From assembly GCA_963678705.1 (NCBI GenBank), contig OY783204.1:27414759-27478758 (forward strand): DNA of 64,000 nucleotides, read 5' to 3'. Below are positions 46,218-58,160 of this stretch, piece after piece. A program made the translations under genes and the position numbers. The stretch comes from Panorpa germanica (lineage: Eukaryota; Arthropoda; Insecta; Mecoptera; Panorpidae). Position 1 is the stretch's first letter. Each line of letters begins with the position of its first letter. The notes beneath the pieces were generated by a model, which was given only the letters and a program-made list of their open reading frames with translations, ran no database searches and was not told the origin of the DNA.

Positions 46218-46800
46218 CTAGAACCTCAAATGTCCAATTATTTTTGAAATACTCTTTATATGTTAAGAGATATTAACAATTAAAAAAGTCATTTTATCTC
46301 TTTAATTATTAAAGGAATTCAACGTTGTACACATTCCAACTGCATGTGACATCATAACCACTGCCAACCTTACAGCTCATAAATCTCTGCTTTATGTATT
46401 TGTATATCAAATATTATTTACAGCTATTTCAAGGAACAATAAAATTTCAATATTATGTCTGCCTTAGCAGGGTTAAATAAAATAAAAATTGAATTGATTA
46501 TTACGACTACCAACAACTACAAAACATTACCACAGCACTGACGTTAAAATGCATTTCACGTCATACAAATATGGCCGACCATTTCTAGCGCCAAAATTAC
46601 AATTCAAACTTTTAATTGCTATATCTCCGTCAACATTTAGATATTTAATAAAATAGACACGCCAATATACATTTATTAACATCAATTTCAATCAACAATT
46701 CAAAAATCGACCACTAAAAAATGAGGACACATTAATTGCTAATATCTCCTATGCTATTGCTGTTTATAATGAAATAATTGGTTATTTGAGGTCCTGATAG
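46218..46800 (-). mobile_element. MITE family A, copy 2 (complete)
   Basis: It has both terminal inverted repeats: left CTAGAACCTCAAATGTCCAA and reverse-complemented right CTATCAGGACCTCAAATAAC, both continuing CCAATTATTT and then GAGATATTA.CAATTA. It is about 583 bp and non-coding. It is an inverted relative of 1050-1610. No target-site duplication is evident. Confidence 0.8.
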
Positions 46801-47496
46801 CCAACTTTATCAAACAGAAATGACGACATCGTCCACAACCCCATTGAAGCATTGACATTTCATTGCCTCAACAAACTCGTCCACGATACCATCTTAAAGG
46901 TGACACACAATGAACATTCCTCATGATTAAATATCTTCACATAATGATTTAAAAGCAATGAATGAAACAATAAAAGGGTCAAGTCTAGAGGTGATTGCAG
47001 GAAAGCATACTAATTACACCGCCCCACCCTTCCCTCTCCCTCGTTACAATAATGTATACTACATGTACTTAAGTCAGTAATAAACAACATTTATGATGCA
47101 ATAATTTACTGGCTAAGTTATTAAGTATTCTGTATGGAATTTAAGTTTATTATTAAACCAATTAAATCGATTATTCTATTAATATCTCTGTCTAAATTTA
47201 AACACAATATAAAACAGTTGTATTGATGTCCAGCAACTTAGGGCTTTCTCACACTGGAACTTATTTCTTGAGAATATTTCAGTAATGTGTAATCGCATTA
47301 TATTTTCATATATGTTAATGCGCCGCTGTATGTATTTTATACGTACTTATTCATAAGATGGTTCACACGTTTGGATATCAGTAGCAGAGATCCAGACCGT
47401 AGTAGAATACATTCATATACGTACATAACATGAGCTATGACAATGGAAAAGGTGAGACAGCAAAACGACACGAAAAGGGATGACAGTATAGTACAA
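46801..47496. other. No confirmed gene
   Basis: Directly right of the MITE, the minus strand is open for 27 codons (46805-46888) reading DGIVDEFVEAMKC... with a weak acceptor upstream. A short direct repeat CGTCCAC lies at 46830 and 46880. Confidence 0.3.
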
Positions 47497-47630
47497 ATAT
47501 CACAACATACGAAATTCAGTTTTTTCTATTGCTTAGAAAAGTAGCTGTAACTTGTAAACTAATGATCGGAATGTAATGAAATTTTAACACATATCGTCTT
47601 AAGGTTGGTACTATCTAAAAATCATATGGG
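47497..47630 (+). repeat. Family L repeat, partial copy
   Basis: ACGAAATTCAGTTTTTT, GTAACTTGTAAACTAATGAT, ACATATCGTCTTAAGGTTGG and TACTATCTAAAAA match the reverse complement of 63730-63870. Confidence 0.7.
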
Positions 47631-48211
47631 TTTGTTAATAGTGTTGCCATCTGCGAATTTATTGAGTGTTGAGTTATTAATAAACAACAAAATGGAAGTT
47701 TCATCTCGTGATAAAGTCATTGTCGCAAGCAGTCCGTTGCAGTGTGAGACATGCCTCACCAGACCGGACTCGACCGGATCGGGTGGTACAATCCTTGTGT
47801 GATTAACTATAAGCACGTGCATTTGTTTACTAATTGTTAATTAGTTTTGATTGTCTCATTAATTAAAACTTTTGTTATTATATTCGAAGAATTACACGTT
47901 GTGTGCGCATGCGCATATACTATTTTCTCAGACAACCGGAACGCGTACTGATAATAAATAAGATACATAAACTATACATTGTTTCGTATATTCGGTTTTA
48001 TGTTACATTATTAAAAGTTTTATTACTGTAAAACTGCTATTTAAAACACACTTTGTGTTCTTTTATGCGTTTGATGATCCGGTGATAATTAGTATTGTGT
48101 TTAATCACTTTTATGTTCTTTATAGCAGTTTTCCCGCGCTAGATTTAATTTAAATCTTTAGAAATATTTGTACGTTAAAGTGTTTTACATGAAACGCATA
48201 TATTTAAAGAC

Positions 48212-48322
48212 AATTGCAGCAGCAATATCCACACTTGTCAGGATATAAATTATAAGAAAAAGCAGAACATTTTTAGGGGCGTAGGAAGCCCGAGAAATAA
48301 TATATATATATATATATATATA
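48212..48322 (+). mobile_element. LINE 3' end, same family as 16440-17010
   Basis: ATTGCAGCAGCAATATCCAC through GGATATAAATTATAAGAA aligns with the end of the 16.5 kb LINE ORF, and AAGCAGAACATTTTTAGGGG then CGTAGGAAGCCCGAGAAA with its 3' UTR. The element ends in (TA)n (48301-48322). It is severely 5' truncated (about 110 bp), as is typical of target-primed insertions. Confidence 0.7.
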
Positions 48323-50089
48323 AAAATAAAAGACATTTGTTTCAAGGCAGAAGTGTCTAAGATAATTTTAACGTTGAGTCAGTACTGTAAGACACAGGAC
48401 AAAGTGGGGCTCCGAATGAAATTTGCTTTAGGCCCTATGAATTTCTAACATGCCAGAGAAGTACCAGTATTTGTGCATAAATTAGCGCACGAATTTCTTT
48501 ATTTTTTTATGTAATTTTCTTTGAACTGCTGCGAATTTTCCAAGTGTTTTTGTATCCCATTTCCCACCCCGTCGATCTACACATAATGTTATTTCGTTTT
48601 TCGTTGTGGGGCAAGTATAAGTGCGTACTTACTTTTATCTAACACTTGAGCGATTCAAGTACATTTCGGATTACAGAAATTTAATTGAATTTAGTTTAAC
48701 ACAACCCACTTTTTTTTTAATTATATTGTTGAATTTTCTCTTATTTTTAACTTTTAATTAGCTATTGTCCTTCGCCAAGCTTTTGTGTTGCTTATCAAGA
48801 TTAACTCTCCTATTTCACGTACGGATATTTTTAGCTTACTTGACACAAACAAGTAAAGGTTAACACTTGACCCAAAACTTGAAATTTATAATATAAATAC
48901 TTTTTTTTTAAATAAAATGTATCTCAAAGATACGACGAGATTAATTGGAAATTTTAATTGGTTTATTAGATTCCAAACTTATTAGGAACATCGTTAATAG
49001 GCTACAGGCGTCGACGTTGGCGTTAGGAGGGGTGGGCGGTTGTACTGGGGTGGGTTCATTAAAATAAATCGAATTAAAATTTAATTTTGTTAAATATAAT
49101 TAGTCTAAGATCATCTCACACGTAATGTGAGTGGGAGGAGTGCGGGAGGGGAGTGGTTACATTACGAGAAGATTATAATTTAGCTAAAAAGATGATTAAC
49201 TTTATCAGCCTCGTACTGGTGAAGAATATGCTGCGTAATAAAGTTAAGAGTGTATAATTTATCTTCAATGTCTTACATTCAGTCCATAAAGGCCATCGAC
49301 TATTCAACAATTTCTTAGCAATGTGCGAAACTATTTATATCGCATTTCCAGTGATGGAGGTAGATAGGGGTGAGGCAGTTCTATTGAGTAGTAACATTGA
49401 CATCTTTGTTTCAATGATAACCAACCCTTTATCAAGGGTGAGCTATTCAGCAACTGATCACAATTGTGACATCGATTTAAACTTTATAAATTTCTGAGAA
49501 GTTCTGCTGGGTTCTTAATAGTACAATGAAATTAATGAAGACGTTATTATTATTAATTATTATGTATAAGACATTGGTTTTCGATTTTACTAAATATATA
49601 TATTTTCTTTTCCAGGTAAACCATTTCTCTATATTATTGTTGGACTGGTTCTTTCAACATTCAGAAAATTGGGATAAAATAAAGGTAATAATCACTATTC
49701 TAAATTAGTTATTCTTCGTAAAGTCAGTATTAAGGTGACGATTACAGTCGATGTGATAAAAGCTGTCATGACCGCAGATATAGTGTTGATAAAAAAAGTT
49801 TTTAGAGACCCCCCCTCATCACCTTATTTAAATCTATTTCTATTTAGAAAATAACGAAAAATTTAGTACTGTTATTATATATTTTCACAGAAAAAGTAAA
49901 TTAAATATGATTTGCTCTCATTTCTAAAATAAATTTGATATAAAACTGAAATAAATTGAGTAATACTAAGTTATTTTGAATCAATGTCATCAAAAACTAC
50001 AGTATCGGATCGTAAAAAGTAGGCATATAATAAAATTAACGCCTAACGCGAACCGAAACGACATTGATGTTATTTTAAAATCGTAATCG
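48323..50089. other. AT-rich, no gene; G-rich patch at 49010-49160
   Basis: GTCGACGTTGGCG, GGAGGGGTGGGCGG and a CTCACA-n5-TGTGAG inverted repeat (49115-49131) lie in a patch also rich in TAAT/TTAAT words. Regulatory function is possible but unproven. Confidence 0.35.
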
Positions 50090-50205
50090 TGGCAGAACTA
50101 GTTCTACTGGCCTAGACTAGAACTAGAACTAGTTGTAAGAGCTGATTCTAGTTGTAGACACCGACGTCGTGGCTAAAACCGACGCACAACGGCGTCGACG
50201 TCTAC
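50090..50205. repeat. Palindrome cluster (AGAACTAGTTCT / GACGTC words)
   Basis: AGAACTAGTTCT is a perfect 12-bp palindrome (50094-50105), followed by three more CTAGAACTAG-type units. Then comes a CpG-rich run with GACGTC and GTCGAC words (50162-50203). See findings. Confidence 0.6.
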
Positions 50206-51724
50206 TATTGGAATGCTTTGAAACCTTACAACCGTAAACCACTAAAATAAACTTGTTTTTATTAAGTTTTGTGACTGCCAGAATGAAGTATAAGATTAAA
50301 CAAAAACACTATTAAAATTATATGTAGTTATACGTATGAAATATATATATGTATATATATGTGGGACGTACATCTAGTTTAATTATTACCTTATATTTAA
50401 TAATTTGTAATTTACAAATTACTATTACAGTCATAAAATAATATTTTATCAGATACCTAACTAGCAGGTCAATCATCCTAATCGTTCATATTTAAAACTA
50501 ACAAATGCAAACATCTACAAATATACTTAGCTAAAAGCGTCGATGCTTTAACATTTTAAATAAACTATGAATAATAGATCAACGTGGGTTTAGTTTTTAG
50601 TCTCGTGTTGTCTAAAACATCAGTTCCTGTTTCTACTATAAAAGTCATTAAATGCATTCAGCAACCGCGCAGGCGCACTGGAAAGAGGCCGTGTTCTCTG
50701 TATAGTGTTGTCCATAGTTTTAACTCGGTCTATAATAACAATTCTGACCTTCGTTGTTATTGTTATTTTGTAATAATATTGGTGTTATAATCGCGATCAT
50801 CCGAGAACTAGTATTAAACGCAGATTAATTTAAATTGTATGAAAATCATATATTAATATTTATAAGGCAGTGGTGTAGTGATTAAATCAGATTATAATAC
50901 CTCCATAATCACATGCGAGAAAAGATTTAAACATAAATTTCAGATAACGAAAATATAATTTATAGAGTTTAAACCATTTAGAAATATATATTTTCTTTTT
51001 GTTTATTTTCTCTTGCGGATAACATTTTTTATATTAGACTATTAACCTGCTAACGCAGTTACGTATATTTGACGTTTATCTAACATAACAAAGCTTAGTT
51101 ATCACATAAACAATTTTACCTAATATACTACTTTTTGTGATCTATTTTAAAATGCATTTGGTACTGACATGTTTATAGCGACAAAGCGTTGAGGCAAGTG
51201 AAATCTTTATAACTAGTTTATAATTATTTTAAACCCTTAAAGAGTACGAGGGTCGCGATGGTGTGAGAACAGAACATCAGAATAATCTTTTAAGCAATAT
51301 ACCATCCTAAGAAGTTCTTTATTCGGGTTAAGTGCATTTAAAATAAGAAAATAAGATCCTCTTAATTTAAATAATACCAAGTTCATAATGTTAACTATTT
51401 CTGAATATGTATATATAAAAAGAACTTCCTTGAATGCAGGTATAAATATATTAACAGAAAATAAAAATTTGATTTTCAACACGCTATATGTTTTTAAATA
51501 ATTGTTATACTAATTTATCTGACTCATAAAGTTTATGCAAAGTTATTAACGTTTTTATATTTGAAAACATGGAGTGCTGGTACAAATTTGTAAATCTATT
51601 GTCATTTTAGTACACTATTGCCATGTACATCTAACTATATAACCATGAAGTAATGTTTCACCTTAAGTAAAAGTATTACATGTATGGAAGTTAAGGTTTT
51701 GGAATCTCCACTTTACAGCTCAGT
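50206..51724. other. No gene recognised
   Basis: A TATAAAAG at 50637-50644 precedes a CpG-rich patch (50665-50695) but has no initiator at the usual spacing. GGCAGTGGTGTAGTGATTA (50868-50886) is tRNA-A-box-like without a B box. Confidence 0.35.
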
Positions 51725-51835
51725 ATCTGTAAGACCTACAAAAAAACGTTATGCACAAAAATTGTAGGGAATGTCGTTCTCTACCAGATAGATACATACT
51801 ACTATTTTTACAGTTCTTACTGTAGAGGTCAGAAA
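51725..51835 (+). repeat. Family R repeat, copy 2
   Basis: TATGCACAAAAATTGTAGGG, CTACCAGATAGAT and CATACTACTATTTTTA correspond to the inverted copy at 35270-35375. Confidence 0.45.
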
Positions 51836-52732
51836 TGTAATTTTGTATGTAGTTTCCACAATAAAGCTCTGCAGTGCAGTAGTGCTTCACTTCATCCGGT
51901 TGACTCGACTCGAACTCCTCAGCGAATTCAACACATTTCTAATGCGACTGTTTATGTTTATGTTTACATTGGTTTGAGTTGCGTTCGTATTGGTATTGCA
52001 TTGGTATTGGTAGTCCCAGTTATACATACGGTGATGCCGCATGTTTCTACTTGTAATTATTCTGCCATTGAATTCTGCTATTATAGTCGTACGACACACT
52101 GCATACGAACACACCAGGAAAAGATATTTGTAAATCTATACTTAGTTAGGCTACTGCAAGACGATTTATTTCCACAGCAAAGTGCGATAATTGTCTATAA
52201 GGTCTTGCAGTGTAGTACCGTATTGTAAATTCATTATAAAATGAAGTATACGCCACATCACGTGATTCTATATTTTAGTAAAGTACTGAGTAACACAAAA
52301 TGTGCTTTCTGCTTGACCTATGCATGTCTAGTGTGTTCAGTGCCATCTATAACGGAAACACTCATTAACATTGCTATTACATTTGGTCTTGCATAATAAT
52401 TGCGCTATTAACGAATGCTCAGCGAGTGATATAATGCCGCATTTAATTCAATATCATTGTAATAGATTTGTTACTATTGTAATTAATTATTCAATTGCTT
52501 TTTTAAGATTTTGAATAAATATAAATTTGTGTTTTTGTTACTTTAAGTTTTGTAGTTGTTGTGCTAGTCAAATAAAAAGCTGCAGCTTGTTAAAATATGA
52601 AGGACTGCATATTGTTGCATCCTCGTAATGCAATTGCATTTGTCATTCATTCTTTAAGTAACCCTGATTAGCATTTTATTAATGGAACATGCCTACGCGT
52701 GGATTATATTTGGACTGCAATAAATTGACCGT
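51836..52732. other. No gene; ATTGGTATTG mini-repeat at 51989-52010
   Basis: Overlapping 75-85-codon frames on both strands in this patch contradict each other and have no family signature. Confidence 0.4.
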
Positions 52733-53453
52733 TAGTAGGTCAAACCAATAAAAAAAAAACATATTTCGATAACTTTTTTTGACGGCACAGTTAATATATA
52801 ATTATTTATATAATTACTACATGATAAAATGACATTTGAAGAATACTTTGTGAAACTTTCATAAATAAATATCAAGAAATGAGCCATTGACAGCGAAACT
52901 CCGCAGACGTCACAAAAAAAAAGTCACATTGCGGTGACACTCATAACTCATCACTGGATTTTCTGAAATCAAAAAACCAAAATCATTTCATTAGTTGATA
53001 AGTTTCTGCAAATAACGCTGTCGAGTTTTTTTTATTATTATTAATTTTTCAATTTTTTACAGCACTTAAAAGTCAATATACCGATTTTTCTTAAAAGAAA
53101 TCAGAAACTTTGTGATTTTAAAATACGTTAAAATTAAAAGACAAAAAAAAACTCGACAGCGTTACCTCGGCATTTATGTAAACAAAGAGTGTGCAAAATT
53201 TCAAAAGGATCGGTCCAGTAGATTTTGAGCTAGAGAGGGCACCGACTCTGAAAAAGCTAAGTGTGAGAAACCGCATTTAAAAGTTTCAAAGTAACACGAA
53301 AACAGACCAGAGAGATGAAGATTTAAAACTCTATATCTCCGACAGTTTTACTCCAATCGACTTCAAATTTTCACACAATAAACTTAATATGTGTGCAATA
53401 ATATAAATAAATTTAAAGAAAATGAAAAAAAAAAGTTGAAACCTTACCCCCCC
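52733..53453 (-). mobile_element. Family C element, copy 5 (full length, minus orientation)
   Basis: In the minus orientation it opens GGGGGGTAAGGTTTCAACTT at 53453 and ends TTATTGGTTTGACCTACTAA near 52733. Both terminal repeats are recognisable and the whole body is present. The palindrome arms are GTAACGCTGTCGAG and CTCGACAGCG (the inner arm reads AATAACGCTGTCGAG on plus at 53012-53026). It is the best copy for defining the family (about 720 bp). Confidence 0.85.
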
Positions 53454-55559
53454 TGTAAATACAATGACATTCGTTTGGTAGAGTTGTGCAATCTAACGAA
53501 ATGATGTATATTTAAGTGGGTAGGAATAATAGTTCTCGGAAGACATTTCTATACATAATTTTATTAAAAACGGAAGCATTTTTGATTGCTTTGTTAATAA
53601 CCGTTAAATATGACTTTGTAATAGTAGGTAAGGCACGAAACACACAGTGAAATACCGGATGAAGCAGAGGAGGACAATTTATATTATACTTTCTCAATAA
53701 TCGAATTTCTATAAAGGTAAATTTAAAAACAAAGTTTGTACTTCACTGATACAGCCGGCCACCCGGTAATAAAATCACAAAATAATTAGAACTATGTACA
53801 TTACTTTCAAATATTGCTTTAATGACTTCCTTCCTCGTGAAATTCAATTTAATTGTTCTCTTCATAGTTTTCTAATAATAAAAACTTACGTAATTTCATT
53901 AAAGTGTACCTATTCGTCAATTGAAACAGTCATTTAATAATTAAGTGGAATTTGTTAGTAACAGATGAAACGTAATCACTGCCTAAATGGTTAAGTTAAA
54001 TCGTGTCAATTATTAATGCGCGTGGAACAGCTTGGGAAAAGGGAATTCCTTGTTTCTCCATGTTGGCATTCATTAAGAATTCATAAAGACTTTAGCTGAA
54101 TATAACCGAAACAAATTTAATAAGATTACTTCGCAAAAAATAAATGTTTACTTGTTTTCAAAAATGTAAATGTTGTAAACTTGATTATATTGTTTAAAAA
54201 ATACTTTTTCTTGGGTAAACGACAACCTTATATATTTAAAAGGCCTTTGTGTTCCTTAGTGAGGCTTTAATATTTCAGGAAGCATTTTTGTGGCATAGAA
54301 TGTACCTTTAAAATTGTCTAAAACATGTCCTCATCCAAATGGAAGGAAGGCAGTCCGTTTGGAACGAACGTGAGTGACTGGCTTTACAAACAAACACCAC
54401 TCCATAAATAAGATGTCTTTCATAGTACATACGTGTGATTATTATATCATGTAAATTCTAGAAATCCTTGCAGCAAATCTCCATATAACTGTTGTTCTCT
54501 ACTTGTACAGTTCACGGGTTAAAGTTCATGCCGTATCTGATCTATACGCATTAGCATAGTGACTAAAACTCCATGTGAAGTTGTCAGGTAATAATTAATA
54601 AAGAGATTTAGCGATTAGCGCAACTTGATGAGACCTGCTAAGGAATAGAGAGAGGACAAAGGGGGAGTGCCGTAGGGTTTACCAAGAGTAAGGAGGGTGG
54701 TGGTAAGGGAAGCCTGGTGTTGTCATGTCGGATGTGGCTCATAAATATTCATGTGCATTCCCGTACAGGGAATACCTGCAAGGGCGTTCGCAATTTAACA
54801 GGAATCAAAAACACGCACCGAGATAATTGAAGAAAAATGATTTAATAATCAGAGCATGTGTAACGGTTTCATTAATTGGATTATAATAACTATACAGAGG
54901 TGGATCAGTGATACTATCACGGGGCTTTTATGAAGAATTTGATATCTGATGTCAGTGTTATCAGTACTTGCCTGCCGATTTTTCTCGAGTATATCTAAAG
55001 ACCTTTTTTAGTTAGCATCTATTAATGAGTAATTGAAAATCACTTATGTATGTATATCACAAAATAGAAGAACCTTTCTGTTCAGTATTGCGTTGGTCAG
55101 AGCAAACATATGCTACGCATTTTTATATAGTTTTTAATTTAAATGTTTCTAATTGAAAGTGTCCGAAAATTCAACACCGGTTTTATTGAATTGAACATTG
55201 AATATAGAACACTGCTTACATAATATGCAATTATTCAAATATGTTATTGTTATATTGAACCTTCTCCACCTAAGAGAAAAGTACATTGTTTTAAAGTTAG
55301 ATTGTTTGTTAGTTTTAAGGTAGTTATAAATTAGGAGGTGTAATTATAGGTTCATACGGTAAACGTTTAAAATATATTGTACTAAGCTGAGATCCGTTAT
55401 TTTCTTCACAAATAAATTACTACCCTCAGATAGAGATTTATAAAATAAAGAATATATAATTAAATTAAATAAATTATAGAAAACCACAGGTTTTTTATAA
55501 AACTTAACACTTCCTTTGTTCTACGTCTTTCACTTATTCCTTCTCTTTTTATCTCCTCC
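53454..55559. other. No gene; purine-rich patch at 54630-54720
   Basis: A family-K 40-bp motif lies at 54331-54372 (see 61919). ATTCCC-n5-GGGAAT is an inverted repeat at 54758-54774. No exon-like structure. Confidence 0.4.
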
Positions 55560-55860
55560 GCCATCTATCTTTTCTTTTACTTCCTCTTAGCAAACTTTGC
55601 AGCACTATTCATCTTCTCCTTACTCCAAGTTATAATATGCTCTAGCCATTCCTCGTCTTCCTCGCATATTTTACATACTCCCTGCTTCTTCCCGATAGTT
55701 GCTTTCTTTCTCTTCATTCTCCTGCCTGAACCTGGGGATCATTCTGATATCTCTATTCAACTGCAATCGTTTAAATCTTTTATTGAAGATGACAGAAGAC
55801 AGATGTATTTCCTCAACCAATAACGGTCTCGGCCAGTGTACCTTTGATTAACATCTAATA
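55560..55860 (-). pseudogene. LINE ORF2 C-terminal remnant, heavily decayed
   Basis: In minus orientation one frame reads RDIRMIPRFRQENEEKESNY and an adjacent frame reads GVCKICEEDEEWLEHIITW. The order (R-x-R-x-x-N-E-E then C-x2-C-x8-H) matches the region before and across the C-terminal zinc knuckle of many insect non-LTR retrotransposons. The final Cys is replaced (W-S). Frameshifts and stops break it, and a Lys/Glu-rich purine tract follows, as at 9270-9480. It differs from the RNase H-linked LINE at 16440. Confidence 0.5.
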
Positions 55861-56834
55861 ATAACTTCATTTTGTAATCTTCTGAATAACAACATCATTA
55901 TGAAGTGTATTACCTTCCCAGGGTACACTGTTAGTAATAAATCCAATAATCAGTGCGATCAAATTTTATGGCCGTTATTAACATTTCTCATATAAACTTT
56001 ATGGTCAATAAATATTACATCATATTTTTTATAATATAAGTTATGTAAATTATTTAGTTAATATGATTATCACATTATGCTACAATAAAATCACGTCGCG
56101 ATGTGAGTGGCTTGTGTGAGTACCTATGGTGCAGCACAGCTCAACGCTGCGGCTTTATGTAGATAGGATGTTTAATGGTCTACAGATGGTGGTATTTAGA
56201 TATTTGATGATTTGGAAGATTAGCGTTATTGGTGTTTCGGAAAGGAGGTGTTTTTACATCAACTTTTAAATAGAGTCCGCTTAACGCTACCAATGATATT
56301 TTTTGTAGATATTGGGACTCAACAATTTTTGTTTTAAATGGACTTGAAACACGGATTATCTTCTACAAAATTTTGACCAAACTATAGACAGTTAGACAGA
56401 GCATTAGCAGCCTAATTTAGAAAAAAAGAAAAGTCGTTAAAGTTGCTAATAGTGGTCTTAGATAAATTCAATTCCTAAAAATTAGATAAATCGTTTAAGT
56501 TATTTAGTGATCGGAGCGGCATCTGGCGGATTTAACGAAAAATAATAAAATGAATAACCTATAACAAAAGTTACCTATTTTGTAAATGATTATTACGTAA
56601 TATAGGTTATTTTGTAACCTGCTTTGTGGAAATAAATCCAATTTGAAAATGAATGGTATATTTAGAAAATTAGTTAAACCCTTTTTATAGTTAACAGCTT
56701 CAAAATAATAAATGTTATTATGTAAATAATACATGGAATGTAAGGTAGGAATTACAATCATATTATAAAAGTTAAATTGAGCATTTATCAAATAACTTAC
56801 ATTATGTATAATCCGATACTAGAACAATGGGAGT
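55861..56834. other. No gene seen
   Basis: AT-rich. A 95-codon minus frame (56504-56791) has AT-driven composition and is not supported. Confidence 0.4.
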
Positions 56835-56879
56835 AAGGCGCGGCAGTTCTCATAGACTATGGGTCTTAATCCGGCACTG
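56835..56879. mobile_element. hAT-type terminal fragment, related to family E
   Basis: The reverse complement reads CAGTGCCGGATTAAGACCCA, matching the CAGTGCCGGATTAAG end at 7840. The other end is not found. Confidence 0.5.
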
Positions 56880-57836
56880 GTTGCATCTGTGGAGAAACAG
56901 ATTATTATTATCTAATTAACCTATAATAAAGAAATCAATATTTTATATTCAGTTTCTATCTTTCTTAGTTAAAAATAAATCACTTTAAAAGTTTGAAGCA
57001 TTCGTTGTACTTGTAAGACAAGTTGGATACATAATACTTAAGAATATAGACAAGTTGAAAATAAAACAATTTGAAGATAAGTCAAATCTGTGTAAATATA
57101 ACAGTGAAAACTTTGACACTTTGGCAGTTTTTGTTCTTTAAGTTATCCCACAGTTTATGTAAGTGATGGGTTTTTAAAATAACTTGGAAAGGAATTGAGG
57201 AAGAAATTAGTATTTGTGATTAGTAAACTTAGTTAAGATAGACACAATTTTGATTAGCCACGGAAAGTTTACACAGGGTTGCACTGGAGACTTAGTGTTT
57301 CAGAACTGATCTTAATAAGTATTGCAGATTTTCTTCCGCGTGGTTTTTTATTCGCAGTGCGGTTTATTCACTCGCTTAATGATGCTTACATCAAATGGAA
57401 TTACAGCGTGTGTTTAGCTGTTAAATAAGGAAGTGATAAACACATGTATTAGGTTAATAAAATCATGGCGGCCTTCAGATTAAAAAGATTTTTTTTATAA
57501 AAGTCATAAATATTATTTATTTATTAAACAGGTGTAAATATCCCAACTTATTGCTATTAAATCAAGTTAGGCCGACACTTACAACGATTAGAAAGTCAGC
57601 GCTTCGGCTCGTTTCGTTTTTATCGACCAATATTTTATTATGGTCTAGCCTAATTTGTTATTAACATATTTAATTTAATATGTGTTGATCTTAAAAAAAA
57701 CTAAACACATGAATGTAGTATTCCGATTCATTTCTATTTACAGCAATTTTTACTGTGTTTCTCACAGTGTACCAAGTCTTAAAATTAAATTAAATAAAAA
57801 AAAATTACAACGTTATTTCCGCTTTTGTTATCATAG

Positions 57837-57943
57837 CGCAAATAACGACGGCTCTGTAGGTGTCGATTTGAATCAAAGTGACGAATCTAATCTTGTCAAA
57901 GGGCATACTGTCAACCCATACCTGTCATGCGTGAAAACAAAAG
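57837..57943 (+). CDS. Candidate internal exon 1 of an unrecognised gene
   Basis: A good 3' splice site (TTATTTCCGCTTTTGTTATC ATAG) ends at 57836. The following 107 bp is open in one frame, encoding ANNDGSVGVDLNQSDESNL then VKGHTVNPYLSCVKTK, and ends AAAAG|GTATTG (donor at 57944). The phase is 1 nt + 35 codons + 1 nt. Joined to 58161, the frame continues without a stop, whereas reading through the intervening sequence meets a stop at 57985. GC content and residue variety exceed the flanks. No domain is recognised. Upstream exons, if any, were not found. Chance coincidence of splice-like sites is the alternative. Confidence 0.3.
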
Positions 57944-58160
57944 GTATTGAATATCAAGTACCGGGATATATTTCAGCATCCAATTGAGCGGGGTTAGAAG
58001 TGGCGTAGGGGCGTTTAAATTGCTTTAAATTGTCATTCAAAATGTCCAAGGTTTATTGAATTTTTTTTGTTTAATGTTTTTGTAAATTGAAACCGACTAA
58101 AAAGTACTTTGTTGAAACTAATTAAATGCATCTATGTGTGTTTCATTAACTTTGATACAG

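Noticed and set aside
51887-52228. 75-84-codon ORFs on opposite strands
   Set aside because: They overlap antisense with low-complexity TATTGG/ACCAAT repeats; no independent support.
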